Positions 34,174 through 41,854 of a stretch of DNA of 41,974 nucleotides are shown piece after piece. Position numbers and translations under genes: made by a program. Source of the stretch: Clostridia bacterium (GTDB taxonomy: Bacteria; Bacillota; Clostridia; Oscillospirales; CAG-272); assembly GCA_017508425.1 (NCBI GenBank), contig JAFVYZ010000015.1, positions 1 to 41,974 of the forward strand. Direction: 5' to 3'. Under the pieces are notes generated by a model. It ran no database searches and was not told where the DNA came from. It saw only the letters and a program-made list of their open reading frames with translations. The first letter of the stretch is position 1. Each line of letters opens with the position of its first letter.

Positions 34174-35456
34174 TGACCGAAATTTTCAAAAGCGACCTGC
34201 TCGGTGAGCACTACACTCGATTTCTGCACGCGAGCGGGCTTCCCATTTACGTTTTCCCCAAAAAAATGACATCGACCTATGCGCTTTTTGCCACCGATTT
34301 TGGCGCCGTGGATACTGCACCCATAGGGGAGTCAGGCCTTGTGCCCCCTTCCGGTGTTGCCCATTTTTTGGAGCATAAGCTCTTTGAATGTGAGGATGGC
34401 AGCGACGCCTTTGAGCATTTTTCGGCCTTGGGTGCCGATGCCAACGCTTACACCTCGCACACAAGAACGGTGTATCTTTTCTCCTCGACCGAGCATTTTT
34501 CCGAGGCACTCGGCGAGCTCATCGACTTTGTCACACATCCCTTTTTTACGAAAAAATCGGTCAAAAAGGAGCAGGGCATTATTGCGGAGGAGATCCGTAT
34601 GTGCCGTGACAACCCCTACGATACCTGTTATTACAATATGCTGGAGGGGCTTTACAAAGATCACCCCGTAAAAACCGACATTTGCGGGTCGGTGGCCTCG
34701 ATCGGGGAAATCACCCCCGAGGTGCTTTACACCGTTTACAATACCTATTACACGCCCGAAAATATGGCTCTTGTGATTTGCGGCGACGTCACGATGGAGG
34801 AGGTGCTCCGTGTGGTAGATCGCCATTTGCCGCGCTCTTACACCGCAGGCACCACGCCCCCTCGCGTGACCGTGGAGGAGGCCCCTGAGGCACACCGTGC
34901 CCGTGTGTCGGCCAAGGGTCAGGTCGCCAAGCCCATTTTTTCGATCGGATTTAAGGATACGAGGATCCCGACCGAGCCCGTGGAGCGACTGAAGCGCGAT
35001 GCGGCCATGGCAATTCTTTGCGAAATGCTCTTTTCCGAGGCGGGCGAGCTTTACAACGCACTTTTTGACGAGGGTCTCATTTCCCCCGAGCTTTCCTCGG
35101 ACTACGCCCTGACGCGCGATTTTGCTTTCGTACAGCTTTCGGGCGAGGCGGGCGATCCCGAGCTTGTGCTTTCGCGCGTGCTTGACGCTCTTGAAAGGAT
35201 AAAAAAAGAGGGCCTTTCGGCCGAGGATTTCGAACGTTGCCGCCGTATTGAATATGCGGAGTACATCAAAAGCTTTGACAATACCGAGGAAATCGCCAAC
35301 ACGCTCCTTTCCTTCGTTTTTGAGGGGGCCGAGCTCTTTTCCTACGCCGAGGTTTTGCAAAGCATTGATCTTGAGTTTGTCAATGCGTTGCTGTGCGAGG
35401 TGTTTTGTCCGTCGCACGTGACGTTATCTGTGATCTTTCCAAAGGAGGAAGTATAA
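34173..35456 (+). CDS. M16-family zinc peptidase, YfmH-type
   Basis: A 427-residue M16 peptidase with an intact inverted zinc motif H64-F-L-E67-H68 (VAHFLEHKLFE) and the distal glutamate in GIIAEEIRM (E139/E140). The fold partner is the preceding inactive protein. The ATG at 34173 shares one base with that gene's stop; the open frame upstream is just the neighbour's coding DNA. The pair followed by lgt is an arrangement I associate with Clostridia. A cytoplasmic location is likely because there is no signal peptide. Substrate unknown. Confidence 0.88.
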   Translation: MTEIFKSDLLGEHYTRFLHASGLPIYVFPKKMTSTYALFATDFGAVDTAPIGESGLVPPSGVAHFLEHKLFECEDGSDAFEHFSALGADANAYTSHTRTVYLFSSTEHFSEALGELIDFVTHPFFTKKSVKKEQGIIAEEIRMCRDNPYDTCYYNMLEGLYKDHPVKTDICGSVASIGEITPEVLYTVYNTYYTPENMALVICGDVTMEEVLRVVDRHLPRSYTAGTTPPRVTVEEAPEAHRARVSAKGQVAKPIFSIGFKDTRIPTEPVERLKRDAAMAILCEMLFSEAGELYNALFDEGLISPELSSDYALTRDFAFVQLSGEAGDPELVLSRVLDALERIKKEGLSAEDFERCRRIEYAEYIKSFDNTEEIANTLLSFVFEGAELFSYAEVLQSIDLEFVNALLCEVFCPSHVTLSVIFPKEEV

Positions 35457-35457
35457 A

Positions 35458-36447
35458 ATGTTTGATACGACCGTGGTATCCTTCCCGGGTCTTGGTATCG
35501 GTGAAATAACCATCAACAAGGTGGCCTTTACCGTGCCGATCTTTGGGGGGCTTGAGGTGCGGTGGTACGGCATCCTTTTGACGCTTGGCATTATGGCCGG
35601 GTTCTTTTATGCCGTGTACCGTGCGAAATTTGAGGGCTTTACCACCGATGACGTCATTGATTACGCCATTGTCACGGTGTTCTTGGCCATCATTGGTGCA
35701 CGCACCTATTATGTCTTGACGACCCTTGATGAGGGGCTATATCACAGCTTTTACGACGTGATCGCCATTTGGGAGGGCGGCATTGCCATGTACGGCTCGA
35801 TCATCGGCGGTGCCATAGGCCTTTTGGTGGTGAGCTACTTTAAAAAGTTCAAAAAAGAGAAGATCATTAAAATTTTCGATATGGTCGCCCCCGGCGTTAT
35901 GCTCGGGCAGATCATCGGCCGTTGGGGGAACTTTGTCAACGGTGAGGCACATGGCATTGCCACGTCCGAAAGCTTTTTCTTGCGCATGGGCCTGTTTGAG
36001 TACGGAAAGTGGACCTATTATCATCCCACCTTCCTTTACGAGAGCCTTTGGAATCTCGTGGGCTTTTCGCTCATCACTGCCTTTTATAAGAAAAAGAAGT
36101 TTGACGGGCAGATCGTGCTTTCCTATCTTGCCTGGTACGGCTTTGGCAGAATGTTTATCGAGGGGCTTCGTACCGATAGCCTTTATATTGGAGTCTTCCG
36201 CATTTCGCAGGTCGTGGGCTTCCTTTGCTTTGTGATTTGCACCGCATTGCTTGTTTGGATGCTGATGCGTAAAAAGCGCGAGCTTTTGGATACCGAGGAT
36301 TATACGCCCGTATATGAAAAAAGCCGCCGCACAACGGTATATACCCGTGAAAAAAGGCAGGCCATCCAAGAGGCCGAGGCCGATATTGATGCCATCATTG
36401 AGGGCGCAAAGCACAAGGAGGAAAAAGAAAATGGCAAAGCTGATTAA
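35458..36447 (+). CDS. lgt: phosphatidylglycerol-prolipoprotein diacylglyceryl transferase
   Basis: Lgt adds diacylglycerol to the lipobox cysteine of prolipoproteins at the membrane; the lipoproteins in this window are predicted clients. The 329-residue protein has about seven helices, the family signature [13 protein letters not shown] (154-166), [14 protein letters not shown] (105-118) and [15 protein letters not shown]. The last ~65 residues, after the final helix, form a charged, helical cytoplasmic tail ([10 protein letters not shown]...[18 protein letters not shown]) that goes beyond the usual end. The ATG follows AAAGGAGG, one base after the M16 stop. Its 3' end overlaps folD by 17 bp. 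Confidence 0.96.
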   Translation: MFDTTVVSFPGLGIGEITINKVAFTVPIFGGLEVRWYGILLTLGIMAGFFYAVYRAKFEGFTTDDVIDYAIVTVFLAIIGARTYYVLTTLDEGLYHSFYDVIAIWEGGIAMYGSIIGGAIGLLVVSYFKKFKKEKIIKIFDMVAPGVMLGQIIGRWGNFVNGEAHGIATSESFFLRMGLFEYGKWTYYHPTFLYESLWNLVGFSLITAFYKKKKFDGQIVLSYLAWYGFGRMFIEGLRTDSLYIGVFRISQVVGFLCFVICTALLVWMLMRKKRELLDTEDYTPVYEKSRRTTVYTREKRQAIQEAEADIDAIIEGAKHKEEKENGKAD

Positions 36448-37291
36448 CGGCAAGGAGATTGCTGCTGAGATCCGCCGCGAGATCAAGGCGGATACCGAAA
36501 AATTCAAAGAGGAAAACGGTTACGCTCCGGGCCTTGCCGTGGTGATTGTGGGTGAGGACCCCGCATCGCAGGTTTACGTGCGCAACAAGCACCGCGCCTG
36601 CGAGGAGGTCGGCTTTTACTCGAAGGGCTTCGAGCTTGCGGCTGATACGACCGAGGCGGAGCTGCTCGCGCTGATCGACAAGCTGAATCATGACGAGAGC
36701 ATTCACGGCATTTTGGTGCAGCTGCCCCTGCCGAAGCACCTTGATGAGGAAAAGATCCTGCTCGCTATCGACCCCAAAAAGGATGTAGATGCCTTCCACC
36801 CCTATAATGTGGGGCGTATTATGATCGGCAACTACGATTTTCTTCCTTGCACGCCTGCGGGTGTGATGGCACTGCTTGAGCGCAGTGGTGTTGCGATCGA
36901 GGGCAAGGAGTGCGTGGTCGTGGGGCGCTCGAATATCGTCGGCAAGCCCCAGGCGCTTTTGTTGCTTGAAAAGAACGGCACGGTTACCGTATGTCACAGC
37001 CGCACCAAAAATCTTGCCGAGGTCTGCCGTCGCGCCGATATTTTGGTCGCCGCCATCGGAAAGCCCGAGTTTTTTGATGCTTCCTACGTAAAGGAGGGCG
37101 CTGTTGTCATCGACGTTGGTATGAACCGCCGCCCCGCCGACGGCAAGCTTTGCGGTGACGTGGATTTCGCCTCGGTTGAGCCGATCGCCTCGGCCATCAC
37201 GCCCGTACCCGGTGGCGTTGGCCCCATGACCATCACCATGCTTCTCAAAAACACCTTTACCGCCGCCAAAAAGCAGGGGGCAAAGGTATAA
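36431..37291 (+). CDS. folD: methylenetetrahydrofolate dehydrogenase/cyclohydrolase FolD
   Basis: FolD is the two-step enzyme that interconverts methylene-, methenyl- and formyl-tetrahydrofolate. At 286 residues it is normal. The catalytic Y49 and K53 lie in [26 protein letters not shown] (nucleotide site) and [14 protein letters not shown] (folate site) are present. The start at 36431 is set by AAGGAGG inside the end of lgt. It overlaps lgt by 17 bp and shares one base with the next gene. Confidence 0.96.
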   Translation: MAKLINGKEIAAEIRREIKADTEKFKEENGYAPGLAVVIVGEDPASQVYVRNKHRACEEVGFYSKGFELAADTTEAELLALIDKLNHDESIHGILVQLPLPKHLDEEKILLAIDPKKDVDAFHPYNVGRIMIGNYDFLPCTPAGVMALLERSGVAIEGKECVVVGRSNIVGKPQALLLLEKNGTVTVCHSRTKNLAEVCRRADILVAAIGKPEFFDASYVKEGAVVIDVGMNRRPADGKLCGDVDFASVEPIASAITPVPGGVGPMTITMLLKNTFTAAKKQGAKV

Positions 37292-37512
37292 TGGAGGTAA
37301 AGGCAGGGCGTTATCGCCATTTTAAGGGAATGGAATACGAGGTCCTTTTTGTGGCAAAGCATTCCGAGACCCTGGAGGATATGGTGGTTTACCGTGCGCT
37401 TTACGGTGAGCGAGGCGTGTGGGTTCGACCCCGATCCATGTTTCTTGAAACCGTGGAGCGAGAGGGTAAACGATTTCCGCGTTTTACGTATATTGGGAAA
37501 AGTGAGGATTGA
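37291..37512 (+). CDS. DUF1653 protein
   Basis: A 73-residue protein matching the DUF1653 pattern throughout: GRYRHFKGMEYEVL, AKHSETLEDMVVYRALYG, VWVRPRSMF, RFPRFTYIG. The family is small, soluble and of unknown function. It starts on the last base of the folD stop (TAATG). It overlaps nothing essential downstream. Identity by motif is strong; the role is unknown. Confidence 0.9.
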   Translation: MEVKAGRYRHFKGMEYEVLFVAKHSETLEDMVVYRALYGERGVWVRPRSMFLETVEREGKRFPRFTYIGKSED

Positions 37513-37514
37513 CC

Positions 37515-38003
37515 ATGGACTTTTTTGCAATGGATCAAGATTTTTACCAGCGCTATATGCACGCCATATGCGGTTTTGTGAAGCAGCACGGCATCAAGCA
37601 CGAGGGCGTGCTGCATAACGCCATCGAAACGCTGCCCGCTATCTTAGAAGGGCTTACCCATATCGGTGAGGAGGGCACGGTGATCACCGACGAGGAAACG
37701 GCGGCGATCCTTGCCGCTTACCGCGAGAGTGACGCTGTATTCTCCGCGCGCTTTGAGGAGATCTTTGAGCGCTGTGTGGGGGATCCCAACGTGCGCGCCG
37801 ACCTTGAATTTTGGCTCGGTGGCGTACATACCACAGCACTCGCTATAACAAGTGCACCCGGGGAGGTTTTCGACCGCCTTTACCGTGAAACGGAGGGTCA
37901 ACCCCACGCCGTCGCGGCTCACGCCTACGACGCCGTTGTCACCTCGGGCACCCAGCCTCTCACTGCCATCATTGACCGCTGCTATAACGACTTATATAAA
38001 TAA
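37515..38003 (+). CDS. conserved-looking soluble protein, unknown function
   Basis: A 162-residue protein that I do not recognise. It is acidic, helical by pattern and has no signal peptide or membrane helix. Features that can be seen are MDFFAMDQDFYQRYMHAICGF at the start, several His residues, and LAITSAPGEVFDRLYRETEG near the end. A TTG at 37509 could start it two codons earlier, but the ATG at 37515 has a better-spaced GAGG. It lies 2 bp after the DUF1653 gene in the lgt-folD operon, suggesting co-transcription. Confidence 0.65.
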   Translation: MDFFAMDQDFYQRYMHAICGFVKQHGIKHEGVLHNAIETLPAILEGLTHIGEEGTVITDEETAAILAAYRESDAVFSARFEEIFERCVGDPNVRADLEFWLGGVHTTALAITSAPGEVFDRLYRETEGQPHAVAAHAYDAVVTSGTQPLTAIIDRCYNDLYK

Positions 38004-38027
38004 AGAAAAGACCGCAAGGAGAGAAGT

Positions 38028-38762
38028 ATGAAAAAAATTGTGATTTTATGTTTGGCGGTAGCGATGCTGCTGGTAGGGTGTAACAAGGAGAAAACTCCGG
38101 ACCCCACCCCTTCACCGAGCCCCGACGGCACTCCGGGTGCGTCTGAGCTGCAGAGCTTTGGCTATACGACGGGCGCGCTTGCATCGGTGATCTTCACCGA
38201 CTTGGAAAAGGGCATCTCGGTCGATTTAAGTGCCAACGGCGTGCTGAAGGCAGGGTTAAAGAGTGCAAAATATCGCGCCGACGAAAAGAAGGCCAATGCG
38301 GGCGAGGCGGTATATGAGCTGAAAATGGATGGCAAGAGCCTCTATATCTATCCCGAAAATGTGGTGGCGTATAACGGCTCCGACCCATACCCCTGCCGAG
38401 AGTTTAATGTTCTTTCCTATCTGAACAGCCTCTTTGCCGGGGAAGTCACGACCCTCGGTGGCTATGACGTGGGTGCAAGCATCAAGGTAAAAAATAAGCA
38501 AGGGCTTGTCGCCGAGATCGAGGATAATGCTGAATTTTTCACCGAGCTTGGTAAAGTGAAAATCATCAAGCTGGCAAATGCGGCCGATTATACCGTATCG
38601 GAGGCGAACTATACCGTCGCGATCGGTGAGCAAGCCCTCAAAATTTGCGGCAAGCATCTCAAGCTCGGTGCGGATCTTTATGCGGTGGTTGAGGGGGATT
38701 TCGCCTTCCTTTCCGAGTATGCGTTCTCATCCTCAAGTGACGGATTTTTACCCTGGATATAA
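38028..38762 (+). CDS. lipoprotein of unknown function
   Basis: A 244-residue lipoprotein. Signal: MKKIVILCLAVAMLLVGC, with lipobox LVGC and predicted lipidated C18. A Pro/Ser/Thr-rich linker follows (TPDPTPSPSPDGTPG). The remaining 200 residues are beta-rich with no recognised domain; repeated patterns such as GEAVYELKMDGKSLYIYPENVV suggest a compact beta-fold. The ATG follows AAGGAG, 24 bp after the preceding gene, and a strong terminator ends the operon. Confidence 0.8.
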   Translation: MKKIVILCLAVAMLLVGCNKEKTPDPTPSPSPDGTPGASELQSFGYTTGALASVIFTDLEKGISVDLSANGVLKAGLKSAKYRADEKKANAGEAVYELKMDGKSLYIYPENVVAYNGSDPYPCREFNVLSYLNSLFAGEVTTLGGYDVGASIKVKNKQGLVAEIEDNAEFFTELGKVKIIKLANAADYTVSEANYTVAIGEQALKICGKHLKLGADLYAVVEGDFAFLSEYAFSSSSDGFLPWI

Positions 38763-38768
38763 AAAATC

Positions 38769-38809
38769 AACAATCCTGCAAGCGAAAAGTCCTGCAGGAT
38801 TGTTTTTTT
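38769..38809 (+). terminator. rho-independent terminator
   Basis: AACAATCCTGCA (38769-38780) pairs with TGCAGGATTGTT (38793-38804), followed by T's to 38809. Confidence 0.9.
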
Positions 38810-38851
38810 GTGAAAATTTTTGTGACAAAATGAGATTTTTGTTGACATATA

Positions 38852-38888
38852 TTGACAGGTGGAAAACTCCATGTTATAATTAACATGG
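38852..38888 (+). promoter_or_regulatory. consensus promoter with palindrome across the -10 box
   Basis: Perfect TTGACA (38852-38857) and TATAAT (38875-38880), 17-bp spacer. A perfect inverted repeat CCATGTTA (38869-38876) and TAACATGG (38881-38888) surrounds the -10 box. A second TTGACA sits at 38842-38847. This is strong basal promoter architecture with a likely repressor site. Confidence 0.85.
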
Positions 38889-38930
38889 TATAGATTTTGT
38901 TTTAAAAAATTCAATGAAAGGGATATCAAA

Positions 38931-40949
38931 ATGAAAACAAAATTTTCAACAAGAATACTTGCCTTGGTGCTGATGATTGCGATGATCGTGCCGATGCTGG
39001 TATTCACCGCAAGCGCTGAGGATAAGACCATCACCTTTGAGTTAGGTGCCAATGGATCGGCCACTCATAAGGACGGTTCCTCGGCAAAAACAACCTACAC
39101 GGAAACCGTGGATGGATATACGCTGAGCATCACCGGCGGAGATAAAATGTACCCCGCTTCAGTAGATGCCAAGGGTAACGGCTGTATCAAATTCGGAACA
39201 AGTAGTGTGGTAGGCAAGTGTAGCTTCACCGTTCCGGCTGACGTTACGTCGGTAGTGCTTTACGTGGCGAAGTACAAATCAAATACTACCAAGATCACCG
39301 TCAACGGTACGGCGTACACTCTGACCAAGAACTCTAACAATGGTGAGTACGATGAGATCACCGTGGACACCACCAACAACAAGACGGTGAGCTTTGCCAC
39401 CGTTAGCGGCGGTGTAAGAGCTATGCTGAACACCATTAAATTTATTGTTGCCGGCAGTTCTGAAGCACCGGAACCCTTTATCTCGCTGGTAGGTGACAAC
39501 GTTTTGCAGGCTGGCAATACTGTGACGCTGACCGCGACCCTCACGAACCTTGAGGGCGAGGTCGCATGGACCTCGAGCGACGATAACGTTGCAACCGTAG
39601 CAGGCGGCGTCGTGACCGGTGTAGCGATGGGCACGGCCACCATTACCGCTTCGGTTGGTGAAGTCCAGCAGACGAAAGAAATTACCGTATATCCTGCAGA
39701 AGGTGCGATCACCGTAGAGAAAGCAATTGAAATTGCGAGCTTCGCAGGCGAGAACGGTACTCCCTATACCTATCAGATCATGGGTACCGTAGAGAGTATT
39801 GAGGAGTATAACGAGCAATACGATAACATTACTGTGACCATCGGTGATGGTAGCGGCAGCATTTACATTTTTAGAATGAATGGCGGTGCCGACCTTCAGG
39901 TGGGTCAGCAGATTGCAGTAAGCGGTAAGCTCCAGACCTATCAGGGCACCCCTCAGGTTTCTCAGTATGCGATCTACGAGCTCATTGTGGATGATTCTAC
40001 CGAGGCAATTCTTGAGGCACTCAACGCGCTTGAGCTGAAGATGAGCCTGGCGTATAAGTATGAGACCACGGTTGAAACCGTGACGAAGCCCAGTGCGGTT
40101 ACCGATACGCTGAACAATGCGTTCACGGTGAATAGTACGGCTACCACCTATTCGAGTTGGTCCGGCAAGACCGGTGCATCCGGTGCCGTGTATGCAGGCA
40201 ATAGCGCCGGTGGCAATTCGTCGATCCAGATGAGAAGCAATAACAGCAACTCCGGTATTGTTTCCACGACCAGCGGCGGAAAGATCAAGTCTATTACCAT
40301 CACCTGGAATACGAATACTACTGCAGGTAGAGTGCTGAATATTTATGGCAGTAACACCGCTTATACGCAGGCAACTGATCTTTATAATACCGCGAAAGAT
40401 GGTGACAAGGTTACTTCCTTTACCTATGTTAAGGGAACAGAAACCCAGACCTACGAGTTTACAGGTGACTATGCTTACATCGGTATCCGATCCAATAGCG
40501 GAGCACTTTATCTCGATTCCATCAAAATCGAGTGGGAGGCCGCGTCCGGTGAAGGCGAGACGGTTGAGCAGGAACTTTACTCGAACAGCCAGTTTGCATT
40601 CCGCTTTGGTGTAGACGAGGCTCTTACGGCCATCGAGGGCGTTGAAGCTTACGGCCTTATGATTTCCGCAGGCGATAAGGACGTATATTACTCCACCGAT
40701 GCAACCTCTTGGACGCAAGGTGACGAGCTCTGCTACATTACCCTTAACCTTGGTGATATTATCAACGATCTTATCAAGCTTTCCACCAAGTTTACCGTGA
40801 AGGCATACGTTGAGGTGGATGGCACCAAATATCTCTCCGAGGGCGAAAAAACGTATTCTGTGGCCGATATGATCGCAGAGTATCAGGGTCTTGGAATTGA
40901 GGGTGTAGCGCATCTTTACAGCTACCTTCAAAGCAATGGCTTGATTTAA
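38931..40949 (+). CDS. secreted multi-domain surface protein with Big2 domain
   Basis: A 672-residue exported protein. The signal peptide is residues 1-29, with likely cleavage after ASA. Residues 33-174 and about 390-545 are beta-rich and look like two carbohydrate- or protein-binding beta-sandwich modules. Residues 183-255 form a bacterial Ig-like Big2 domain (LQAGNTVTLTATL...VAWTSSDDNVATVAGG). Residues 262-355 form an OB-like domain (ITVTIGDGSGSIYIF...QQIAVSGKL). The C-terminal 110 residues are a further beta module. There is no LPXTG or membrane anchor. Codon use and strong promoter suggest high expression. A ribosome binding site, GAAAGGG, precedes the ATG. It is followed after 18 bp by a 48-residue peptide gene. 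Confidence 0.85.
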   Translation: MKTKFSTRILALVLMIAMIVPMLVFTASAEDKTITFELGANGSATHKDGSSAKTTYTETVDGYTLSITGGDKMYPASVDAKGNGCIKFGTSSVVGKCSFTVPADVTSVVLYVAKYKSNTTKITVNGTAYTLTKNSNNGEYDEITVDTTNNKTVSFATVSGGVRAMLNTIKFIVAGSSEAPEPFISLVGDNVLQAGNTVTLTATLTNLEGEVAWTSSDDNVATVAGGVVTGVAMGTATITASVGEVQQTKEITVYPAEGAITVEKAIEIASFAGENGTPYTYQIMGTVESIEEYNEQYDNITVTIGDGSGSIYIFRMNGGADLQVGQQIAVSGKLQTYQGTPQVSQYAIYELIVDDSTEAILEALNALELKMSLAYKYETTVETVTKPSAVTDTLNNAFTVNSTATTYSSWSGKTGASGAVYAGNSAGGNSSIQMRSNNSNSGIVSTTSGGKIKSITITWNTNTTAGRVLNIYGSNTAYTQATDLYNTAKDGDKVTSFTYVKGTETQTYEFTGDYAYIGIRSNSGALYLDSIKIEWEAASGEGETVEQELYSNSQFAFRFGVDEALTAIEGVEAYGLMISAGDKDVYYSTDATSWTQGDELCYITLNLGDIINDLIKLSTKFTVKAYVEVDGTKYLSEGEKTYSVADMIAEYQGLGIEGVAHLYSYLQSNGLI

Positions 40950-40967
40950 CATAGGAGGTTGACGACA

Positions 40968-41114
40968 ATGAAAAATAATTACGTAAAACCCGAATGGGAA
41001 ATCATCACCATTGCAACGCAGGATATTATCACCTCCAGCGGCCTTGACAAAATCAATCAGTTTGGCTTCGAAGAAGATATGCTTAACGATCCGCTCGATG
41101 ACTGGGCATGGTAA
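40968..41114 (+). CDS. 48-residue peptide, conserved-looking EIITIATQDIITSSG motif
   Basis: A short open frame with a near-perfect ribosome binding site (AGGAGG, 40953-40958, 9 bp before ATG). It encodes 48 residues: a Lys/Asn-rich start, KPEWEIITIATQDIITSSG (7-25), then an acidic tail ending DPLDDWAW. There is no signal peptide, no Cys and no membrane helix. I recall similar small peptides with an E-I-I-x-x-x-T-x-D-I-I-T-S/T-S motif in Clostridia, but have no family name. It sits 18 bp after the surface protein and before a hairpin terminator, so it shares the surface protein's mRNA. It may be a precursor or signalling peptide; this is inference. Confidence 0.75.
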   Translation: MKNNYVKPEWEIITIATQDIITSSGLDKINQFGFEEDMLNDPLDDWAW

Positions 41115-41142
41115 AAATGATTGCATAAAATAGCATAAAACG

Positions 41143-41212
41143 GCCGACCGATTTGTGTGAACCAAAAAAGCAAGATGCTTTGGGTGCCACTCAGATCGGT
41201 CGGCTGTTTTTC
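41143..41212 (+). terminator. branched terminator after the peptide gene
   Basis: GCCGACCGAT (41143-41152) pairs with ATCGGTCGGC (41195-41204), with a small AAGCA/TGCTT hairpin in the 42-nt loop, and T's follow at 41207-41211. Confidence 0.75.
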
Positions 41213-41238
41213 GCACCTTTTGCAATAGCTCCCCAAAA

Positions 41239-41277
41239 GAAAAAGCCATGAAAACGTTAATTTTTCAAGGCTTTTTC
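41239..41277. terminator. bidirectional terminator-like hairpin
   Basis: GAAAAAGCC (41239-41247) pairs with GGCTTTTTC (41269-41277), and TGAAAA pairs with TTTTCA inside, with one A/A mismatch. It could also stop minus-strand transcription from the right. Confidence 0.75.
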
Positions 41278-41288
41278 CGCTTCGAGTA

Positions 41289-41356
41289 ACAGCGACTTTT
41301 TAGTGACAGCGACTTTTTAGTGATAGTGGCTTTTTAGTGACAGCAGCCGTTTAGTG
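41289..41356. repeat. four 17-bp tandem repeats
   Basis: ACAGCGACTTTTTAGTG occurs at 41289-41305 and 41306-41322 exactly, then as two diverged units (41323-41339, 41340-41356). The array stops exactly where the tRNA-like T-arm begins, and every unit ends in TTAGTG, so the next starts with A[CT]A. Confidence 0.9.
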
Positions 41357-41390
41357 ACAAGACTTGAACTTGCGACCTCTACCACCCCAA
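41357..41390 (-). other. tRNA 3'-end fragment, candidate attachment site
   Basis: On the minus strand GCAAG-TTCAAGT-CTTGT (plus 41357-41373) is a good T-arm: five pairs and a seven-base TTCAAGT loop, preceded by AGAGGTC. The upstream side shows no D-arm, anticodon arm or acceptor, so there is no complete tRNA gene. A tRNA 3' end without its 5' half is typical of the far junction (att site) of an integrated element. Confidence 0.55.
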
Positions 41391-41411
41391 CTGATTTATA
41401 TATCTTTTTCT

Positions 41412-41461
41412 AGCCGTTTTTGCTTTTTCTAGCCCTTTCTGCTACGCAAAAACGGCTTTTT
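41412..41461. terminator. terminator with 12-bp perfect stem
   Basis: AGCCGTTTTTGC (41412-41423) pairs with GCAAAAACGGCT (41446-41457), then five T's. It looks like the end of a transcription unit beside the candidate attachment site. Confidence 0.7.
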
Positions 41462-41515
41462 CATACTCTTGTGCACTCTTGTCTCCGTGTACTCCGTTTC
41501 TGTTTATGGTCAAAG

Positions 41516-41690
41516 ATGTGGTCAAATCCGAGTACCGAATGATTGATATGTGGTCATCAGTTTCGGGGGTGGTAGAAGCGCTCGAAAATCGCTCCTCCGG
41601 CAGAGAAGAAAAACATATAGAGTACAGAAGAAGCATACCAATCTCCACATGTGGTCAACCATCTGAAAATAGATGATAACTATGTGGTAA
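41516..41690. repeat. repeated ATGTGGTCA motifs
   Basis: ATGTGGTCA occurs at 41516-41524, 41548-41556 and 41649-41657, and ATGTGGTAA at 41682-41690. No credible gene covers 41462-41786. Repeated 9-bp sites next to an att-like sequence resemble integrase arm-binding sites. Confidence 0.6.
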
Positions 41691-41786
41691 GGCAGAGCGG
41701 AGAATACCGTTATCCTTCTTCTGCAGTTGTGGTATTGTAACTTAGAAAAACGTATTTGTCAAGCACTAATTAAAAATTCATCACTC

Positions 41787-41827
41787 TTGTGAATTGTATT
41801 GAAACATTCACAAATTTGTGGTAAAAT
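41787..41827 (+). promoter_or_regulatory. promoter with operator-like palindromes for the last gene
   Basis: TTGAAA (41799-41804) and TAAAAT (41822-41827) are 17 bp apart. TTGTGAAT (41787-41794) and ATTCACAA (41806-41813) form a perfect inverted repeat around the -35 box, and CACAAATTTGTG (41809-41820) is a 12-bp palindrome inside the spacer. This is typical of a tightly repressed promoter. Confidence 0.65.
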
Positions 41828-41854
41828 ATTTGTATCAATACTATGGAGAAAATC

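Noticed and set aside
39279-41249. 656-codon open frame on the minus strand
   Set aside because: It lies opposite the surface protein and peptide gene, has no signal, no ribosome binding site and a Cys/Arg/His-rich translation typical of an antisense shadow.
41357-41430. Complete tRNA gene
   Set aside because: Only the T-arm folds; anticodon arm, D-arm and acceptor pairs are missing.
41442-41648. 68-codon minus-strand frame near the tRNA fragment
   Set aside because: It might be an integrase remnant, but it shows no recombinase motif, so it is left as part of the non-coding junction.
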